Source: Ruminococcus flavefaciens
GTDB taxonomy: Bacteria; Bacillota; Clostridia; Oscillospirales; Ruminococcaceae
Reading direction: 5' to 3'
Assembly (NCBI GenBank): GCA_002310115.1
Contig: DBYI01000030.1
Coordinates: 1 to 10,968 of the forward strand
DNA length: 10,968 nt
Of the stretch, positions 5,945 to 10,968 are shown in pieces (the first letter of the stretch is position 1; each line of letters starts with the position of its first letter). The notes under the pieces are model-generated. The model was not told the DNA's origin, made no database searches, and saw only the letters and a list, made by a program, of their open reading frames with translations. The position numbers and the translations under genes were made by a program.

Positions 5945-7285
5945 ATGATTACTAAATTATTAACCCCACCATCAGCAATAAATCCATTCGCTTTGGCAGA
6001 GGCAGTTTCTGAAAAGCCTGTTACATGGGCTACTGATATTAAAGAACGCCAAAAACAGTTATGTGACATTTTAGGTTTTGAGGAAGATGCTCTTTATGAT
6101 GAAGATAATCCGGTGCTTTTCCGAAAATCTTTCAAACTTCAGAACAAGCAATCTATTCCAGTTCAACTTACAGATACAGATAGAAAACAACTGATTTCCG
6201 ATTATCTCAATAAAAAGTCCATCAACAAATCGAAGGTTTCTCAGCGCAGCAGTAAAGAGTTGCTTAAGAGTAAAGAAGCAGTACTGAAGTGTGAACGCAT
6301 TATTAAAGCGCTTGAGCAAACTCCTCAAGACAATCCTAATGAAAAATGGATGCCAGATAACGTTAAATGGAATGCCAAGGGTGTCTTTTTCAACGCTGCG
6401 CCTGAAGGTGTAGATCCATATCAGGGAATTCTTGGTGACTGCTACTTTATTGCAGCACTTGCTTCTATTGCATGGGCAAAGCCATATGAAATTGTTAATC
6501 GTGCCTCTATCTGGCAGTGTGATGCCGTTAGTGATAATCAAGGAAATGTCTCTCATATGATTAATTTCTACAGCAATCCCAATAACAGTAATCAGTTTAA
6601 TAGCCTAACACGTATTGAAGTATCTGATTTGATTCCAGTTAATAAATCTAATGGTAACTATATTTATGCAAGGTCTGCAGATCTAAATGAAACTTGGCCA
6701 GCAGTTTATGAAAAAGCATATGCTAAGTGGAGAACAAAAAACAATACCGATTATCCTAATTATATGCCGATTGCACATGGTTGGGTACAAGACGCAATGG
6801 GACAGCTAATCGGCGGAACAACCACGACGGTTCTGCATTCGAATGTTAAGGATCCGAAGGAAATCCTAAAAATGATTCAGGAGAACTGCGCAACGTACAG
6901 TGCAGTGAATATTTGGGGACGTGATGGACATTCTAAGCGTGTTAAAAATCCAATGGGAGCTAATTCCTGGGGCGGACGTCTTTCAAGTGCAGAATATCAG
7001 AAGTATAATCTCTCACCAAGTCATTGCTATTCCATTCTCGGTTGGGATTATGATGAGGAAACAAAAAAATACTATGTTGTTCTTCGAAATCCATGGGGAC
7101 ATAATCCGGTAGTTAAGGACGTGAAGCAAGGTGAATGGAAGGTACTCTCCAATCACTCTGGATATGGTTCTTATGTTCCTTTGAATCTTGATGATCCGAC
7201 AGGTAAAACACTTTGGTCCGGAGTGTTTGCAATGGAATTGTCATCTTACGTCAAAGCATTTTACAGTACTGCTGTTGTAAAGTGA
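5945..7285 (+). CDS. bacterial calpain-like cysteine protease (family C2), no signal peptide
   Basis: A 446-residue protein whose second part, from about residue 135, is a calpain protease core. The active-site block YQGILGDCYFIAALASIA holds the oxyanion-hole Gln160 and catalytic Cys166 (codon 6440) with the six-residue spacing of calpains. His360 lies in SHCYSILGWDYD and Asn382 in LRNPWG. The triad is complete. The first ~130 residues are charged and helical, match no domain I recognise, and show no signal peptide or membrane segment, so the product is probably cytoplasmic or exported by another route. No calpain-type EF-hand or C2 domain follows the core. ATG 5945 is chosen because AAGGAG (5931-5936) lies 8 nt upstream; a GTG at 5936 overlaps that site. 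The gene stands alone under the triple CRP-like operator. Calpains are uncommon in bacteria and their substrates are mostly unknown. Confidence 0.92.
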   Translation: MITKLLTPPSAINPFALAEAVSEKPVTWATDIKERQKQLCDILGFEEDALYDEDNPVLFRKSFKLQNKQSIPVQLTDTDRKQLISDYLNKKSINKSKVSQRSSKELLKSKEAVLKCERIIKALEQTPQDNPNEKWMPDNVKWNAKGVFFNAAPEGVDPYQGILGDCYFIAALASIAWAKPYEIVNRASIWQCDAVSDNQGNVSHMINFYSNPNNSNQFNSLTRIEVSDLIPVNKSNGNYIYARSADLNETWPAVYEKAYAKWRTKNNTDYPNYMPIAHGWVQDAMGQLIGGTTTTVLHSNVKDPKEILKMIQENCATYSAVNIWGRDGHSKRVKNPMGANSWGGRLSSAEYQKYNLSPSHCYSILGWDYDEETKKYYVVLRNPWGHNPVVKDVKQGEWKVLSNHSGYGSYVPLNLDDPTGKTLWSGVFAMELSSYVKAFYSTAVVK

Positions 7286-7830
7286 ATCTAAACTTATCCA
7301 AATAGAGAATTACCTGAATATTTCACCAAAGCTGAACATTCTCAGCCAATAGATTTGAACATTTGAATCGCAGTGAATTAAAAGTAACATTGGCGAAGTT
7401 GATAATTGAAGTCGTTCATCTTGCGTGTTTAGAACCACAATATTCTAAGGGAGGATATACTATTACAAATAGTAGGGAAAAATTGAAATTGAATATCGGT
7501 AAACAGACAGCCTACTGGTTAACTTTCTGAATTACAAGTGAAATTGTAATAAGGAGATTTACTCAGCGGGCTGTTTTTGCCCCTGAAAGAAAAATGATGC
7601 TGTTTTCATCATAACAGGCAAATGTATATTTAGGGCAGTAATATAAATGATAATATCATAGTTATAAATATATCGGACGGACGAATTTACAATTATAGTC
7701 TGCTCGCTGAGAAACGTTACACTATTAATTTGAAATGCGTTATTATAAATGATGACATTAATGTATAATGATTTTGGATAAGCAAGTATTATTAGTAAAT
7801 ATCTTGAGTTTACATATAGCAAAAAAAGTC
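7286..7830. other. long intergenic region with a 64-codon start-less open frame
   Basis: No recognisable gene. On the plus strand a frame without ATG runs 64 codons (7336-7527; ...RSELKVTLAKLIIEVVHLAC..., ending TAYWLTF). It resembles nothing I know and may be a decayed gene or chance. AAGGGAGG (7447-7454) and AAGGAG near 7553 look like ribosome sites but have no start codon at the right distance. No clear terminator for the calpain gene was found. The minus strand is open over 7559-7822 but AT-rich and gene-unlike. Confidence 0.35.
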
Positions 7831-7893
7831 TTGACTATCAGCGTAATATTTGATAAAAATAAAAATTGACATGTTTTTGGATATTCTTATAAG
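7831..7893 (+). promoter_or_regulatory. tandem promoters of the acyltransferase gene
   Basis: The better one is TTGACA (7866-7871), 16-bp spacer, TATAAG (7888-7893). A second, TTGACT (7831-7836), 17-bp spacer, TAAAAA (7854-7859), lies just upstream. The leader to the ATG is about 80 nt. Confidence 0.6.
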
Positions 7894-7981
7894 ACGGCAA
7901 CAGATACTATGCTATATGGCTTGAGAAATGGATATTTCGACGTAATATTTTATTTAATCTTGTGATTCAGGAGGAATTAAA

Positions 7982-9168
7982 ATGGAAAGTAAAACACTCA
8001 ATTCAAATGGTGGGGGAGCTGTAAAACAGAGAGAATCTAACCTTGAGCTTTTTCGCATAATCACTATGCTGCTTATTGTTGCGCACCATTATGTTGTGAA
8101 TTCAGGGCTGATGGCGCTCGATGGTCCGATATACGCTTCTCCGGCATCTAAGAACTCTTTGTTTCTTGTGTTATTCGGAGCGTGGGGTAAGATTGGAATA
8201 AATTGCTTTGTGATGATAACCGGATATTTTATGTGCAAGTCCAATATTCCGCCAAAAAATTTGTGAAGCTAGTAGGTGAATGGTTGTTTTACCGATACGT
8301 AATTCATCTTGTATTCGTAATAGCAGGATATGAAAAGTTGACTTCTAGAAGCATAATTGAGATAATTGTTCCTATAACAAAGATAGAGCAGAACTTTACA
8401 AGCTGTTTCGTGATATTCTGGTTATTTATTCCATTTCTTAATAAGCTGATTTCAATACTTAACGAAAGACAGCATATATATCTGCTTATGCTCACTGGTT
8501 TTACATATATACTATTCGGAACAGCTCATAGAGTGGCTATGAACTATGTCACATGGTTTATGGTAATATATATCATCTCTGCTTATATTAGGATTTATCC
8601 GAAGAAATGGATGAACAATAATCTTATTTGTGGAGTTATGTTACTGGTTTCAGTCGGATTATCTGCTGCAAGTGTGGTAGTATGTGCAAAAACAGGACAT
8701 TCTGCACATGCGTTTGTAACTGATTCAAATACATTTTTAGCTGTAGCGGTAGGTGTATTCGCATTCTTGTTTTTCAAAAATTTACGCATTCCTTACAGCA
8801 GAGTTATTAACACGATTGCGGCGTCAACATTTGGTGTATTCTGCATACATGCACATAGCGAAACGATGAGACAGTGGTTATGGAAGGATACACTTGATAA
8901 TGTAGGACATTATGGCGATAAGCTTATGCCGCTTTACGCCGTTGGATGTGTGTTAGGTATTTTTGCAGTATGTGTTATTATTGATATTTTAAGAATAAAC
9001 CTTATAGAGAAGCCTTTATCATTTTTAGGTGGGAGATCTTTACAAAAGGACGTATTTGTGAGAATTCATGACTCAAAAGTATTAACCCCAATTTCTTATA
9101 AACGCATCAATCAGCATAACTGTAACACTATAATTTACAAAAAAACAGAGAAATACAAAATAAAATAA
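7982..9168 (+). pseudogene. acyltransferase 3 family membrane protein, split by a -1 frameshift
   Basis: Integral membrane acyltransferase (family 3), which usually O-acetylates surface polysaccharides. The first frame (7982-8266, 94 aa) starts after AGGAGG at 7 nt and holds the family N-terminus, RESNLELFRIITMLLIVAHHY with His35/His36, then GKIGINCFVMITGYFM. It stops at TGA 8264. The rest of the family continues in the -1 frame, from KKFVKLVGEWLFYR to IEKPLSFLGG, with about eight hydrophobic segments and stop at 9166. The frames join at A_AAA_AAT (8254-8260), in the correct register for -1 slippage. The fused product would be about 395 residues, slightly longer than usual because of a polar tail after LSFLGG. 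Alternatives are a one-base loss in the A6 tract (pseudogene or phase-variable gene) or a sequencing error. No strong downstream stimulator hairpin is seen. Confidence 0.8.
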
Positions 9169-9207
9169 AAGGCAATATCATCATTTAATACAAAAATACA
9201 GAGAAAT
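9136..9207 (+). repeat. pair of 19-bp direct repeats at the 3' end of the acyltransferase gene
   Basis: tacaaaaaaacagagaaat (9136-9154) and tacaaaaatacagagaaat (9189-9207) differ at one base and lie 53 bp apart. The first is inside the unusual polar tail of the acyltransferase, the second in the intergenic space. They look like a small local duplication. Confidence 0.5.
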
Positions 9208-9231
9208 GGGAAAAATACGTACTATTATATA

Positions 9232-9260
9232 TTGACTGTATGTATAGGCGAATATATAAT
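9232..9260 (+). promoter_or_regulatory. promoter of the LRR surface protein gene
   Basis: TTGACT (9232-9237), 17-bp spacer, TATAAT (9255-9260): near-consensus vegetative sigma factor promoter, with a leader of about 50 nt to the start codon. Confidence 0.8.
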
Positions 9261-9317
9261 GGTCTTATATTATTAGAATCGCTTTGTGCAATTTATTGTT
9301 AAAAGGAGTGATGAATT

Positions 9318-10968
9318 ATGTTTAAACGTATCGTCGCCGGTGTGCTAAGTACTGTTATATGCTCATCGGCAATCACTTCCGGTGCTTCAAGTCCGGCTGC
9401 TTGGGGTGCTGTGTCTGATATCGGACATAGCTCGGAAGCTGATTACAAAGAAATGGCTGCTTCTATTGATTATACTGACAATCATCTTAGTGTAACAGCA
9501 AATGAGAATGTAAACAAGATGCAAATGTCAGACATTGATGCAAGCGGTATTGAGAGCATGGTCTCATCTATGTTCTCTCCTAAAGTCAAAGCAGACGAAA
9601 GCAGCGAAAATACCAATGTAAAACCGATCATACATGTTCTCCCTGATGATGAGGAAATATGTGAATCTGTTGAACTTGGTGAAAACATAAAAGGTGATAT
9701 TTACAGCAATGGATTACTTCATATTTACGGATACGGTGATATGAAGGATTTTTCAAATAGTCCATTTGTAAATGCAGCAGGTGTAACACAAATCCTGTTT
9801 GAAGATACTGATGCTGAAAAAGGACTTGTTATAAACAATCTCGGTAAGTGTGTATTCAGAGGAATGATCTCCCTGAATTCAGCATCATATGGTGATATTT
9901 CAAAGGCTGTAGAGAATGAGATTGTGCTTCCTGAGAATATTATACGTATCGGTTCATATGCGTTCTCGGATTGTTCCGCAATTACTGATATACAATTTGG
10001 CAGTAAGGTTGAAACAATAGATGAATTTGCTTTCCAGAACTGTACCGGTCTAAAGAAGCTGATTGTTCCTTCGTCAGTGAAATCAATGGGAAGTCAGATA
10101 TTCAATGGCTGTACTGCTCTTAAGGAACTGACACTTCCATATGCAGCAACTTCAAAGGAAGTAGCTGACAGCGGAAATACAAATGCTTACACTTCTGTTG
10201 CTGATCTGTTCATTTATGCATGGTTAAGCTCTGATAACAGAGAAATGGATTTTTCAGACTATGCTATTGAGAAGATTACAATAACAGGCGGAGAACTCGT
10301 TCCTGCATATGCTTTCTCAAATATGAAAGGTCTCAAGGAGATCGATCTTAGCGAAACAAATATAACATCCATAGGTGATTATGCTTTCTGGAACTGTACT
10401 GATCTAGAAAGTGTAAAGATTCCGAATACAGTTACATCTCTCGGAAGTTATTCCTACGTAGGAAATCCGATTAAGCAGCTTCCTGATAACGGCAGTATAA
10501 CTACTGTCGGCAGCTGTGTATTTGCATCATGCCAGAACCTCGGCGAATTCACAATTCCAGAATCATATGAAAGTCTAGGAGAATATGCGTTCCAGAATTG
10601 TAAAGGAATAAAGAAGCTTGTAATTCCTCCAAATATTATATCAATGGGAGGACAGATATTCAATGGCTGTACAGAGCTGATTGATCTGACGTTACCATAT
10701 GCAGCAACTTCAAAGGCAGTAGCTGATAGCGGAAACAGCAATGCATATACTTCTGTTGCTGATCTGTTTATGTATGATTGGATTAGCTCAGATAACAGCG
10801 GAATGGATTTCTCTGATTATGCTATAGAGAAGATAACAATAACAGGTGGAGAAATAGTACCTGACTATGCATTTTCAGGAATGACAACAGTCAAGGAGAT
10901 AGATCTCAGCAGTTCAAAGGCGTCTTCTTTGAGAAGTTATGTATTCAATAACTGTACTTCACTTGAGA
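9318..10968 (+). CDS. secreted BspA-like leucine-rich repeat protein (LRR_5), 3' truncated by window
   Basis: ATG 9318 follows AAGGAG (9303-9308) at 9 nt; an earlier ATG at 9311 is too close to that site and out of frame. The product opens with a signal peptide (MFKRIVAGVLSTVICSSA...). A non-repeat region of about 170 residues follows, and then BspA-type repeats with the signatures I.IGSYAFSDCSAIT, FAFQNCTGLKKLIVP and FNGCTALKELTLP. The repeats recur as a super-repeat of 186 residues (558 bp). The frame stays open to the end of the window (550 codons), so the C-terminus and any dockerin or anchor are unseen. BspA-like proteins act at the cell surface in adhesion or polymer binding; the partner here cannot be told. 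The gene has its own strong promoter. Confidence 0.9.
   Translation, partial: MFKRIVAGVLSTVICSSAITSGASSPAAWGAVSDIGHSSEADYKEMAASIDYTDNHLSVTANENVNKMQMSDIDASGIESMVSSMFSPKVKADESSENTNVKPIIHVLPDDEEICESVELGENIKGDIYSNGLLHIYGYGDMKDFSNSPFVNAAGVTQILFEDTDAEKGLVINNLGKCVFRGMISLNSASYGDISKAVENEIVLPENIIRIGSYAFSDCSAITDIQFGSKVETIDEFAFQNCTGLKKLIVPSSVKSMGSQIFNGCTALKELTLPYAATSKEVADSGNTNAYTSVADLFIYAWLSSDNREMDFSDYAIEKITITGGELVPAYAFSNMKGLKEIDLSETNITSIGDYAFWNCTDLESVKIPNTVTSLGSYSYVGNPIKQLPDNGSITTVGSCVFASCQNLGEFTIPESYESLGEYAFQNCKGIKKLVIPPNIISMGGQIFNGCTELIDLTLPYAATSKAVADSGNSNAYTSVADLFMYDWISSDNSGMDFSDYAIEKITITGGEIVPDYAFSGMTTVKEIDLSSSKASSLRSYVFNNCTSLE
9951..10968 (+). repeat. 558-bp super-repeat within the LRR protein
   Basis: Unit 1 (about 9951-10508) and unit 2 (10509 to the window end) align without gaps at 558-bp offset. 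Shared segments include FNGCT, LPYAATSK.VADSG, NAYTSVADLF, SSDN, MDFSDYAIEKITITGG and YAFS. The stretch around LPYAATSK is nearly identical in DNA, while the flanking LRRs have diverged more. Confidence 0.8.

Noticed and set aside
6071..6556. Minus-strand 161-codon ORF
   Set aside because: Fully inside the calpain gene on the opposite strand, with no ribosome site or recognisable domain.
7559..7822. Minus-strand 87-codon ORF in the intergenic gap
   Set aside because: Composition is that of random AT-rich DNA (Ile/Tyr/Asn runs); no ribosome site and no family pattern.
10454..10741. Minus-strand 95-codon ORF
   Set aside because: Antisense of the LRR protein, whose plus-strand frame is continuous with a signal peptide and clear repeats.

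Overview
The window looks like part of a chromosome from a fibre-degrading Ruminococcus (Ruminococcaceae, Firmicutes). The evidence is a multi-domain xylan-degrading enzyme with a type I dockerin and long polythreonine linkers, a secreted EF-hand metalloprotease, a BspA-like leucine-rich surface protein, strong AAGGAG ribosome binding sites and AT-rich intergenic DNA. Genus level is an inference; no RNA gene is present to confirm it.

Layout. (1) 3-1874, plus: the 3' part of a cellulosomal xylanase/esterase, in the order GH10 C-terminal half, Thr linker, dockerin, Thr linker, eight copies of an 11-residue Gly/Phe/Asp/Met repeat, CE4 deacetylase. A clear terminator follows. (2) 2000-4103, plus: a long leader region with a perfect inverted repeat and a possible 42-codon ORF, then a secreted zincin protease (M60-like) with two plausible starts. 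A bidirectional terminator at 4118-4160 separates it from the convergent genes. (3) 4390-5635, minus: a small hypothetical gene with its own promoter, an S24/LexA-fold fragment, a YolD-like gene that has lost its normal N-terminus, and a remnant of a LysR regulator. This block looks like a decaying accessory or SOS-type locus; the error-prone polymerase that normally accompanies YolD is absent. (4) 5776-7285, plus: a bacterial calpain (C2 cysteine protease) with an intact Cys/His/Asn triad and no signal peptide. Its promoter carries three CRP/FNR-like boxes at exactly 21-bp spacing, centred near -42, -63 and -84. (5) 7286-9168: a 690-bp leader without a recognisable gene, then a membrane acyltransferase (family 3) split by a -1 frameshift lying exactly on an A_AAA_AAT slippery heptamer. 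(6) 9232-10968, plus: a strong promoter and the 5' part of a secreted LRR_5 (BspA-like) protein built from 186-residue super-repeats; it runs off the window.

The genes do not form one operon. Apart from the minus-strand pair at 4729-5374, each main gene appears to have its own promoter or terminator. Several products act outside the cell (xylan cleavage and deacetylation, proteolysis, surface binding), as expected for a gut or rumen fibre degrader. The most unusual elements are the apparently cytoplasmic calpain with its phased triple operator, the frameshifted acyltransferase, and the degraded YolD/S24/LysR block between two protease genes.
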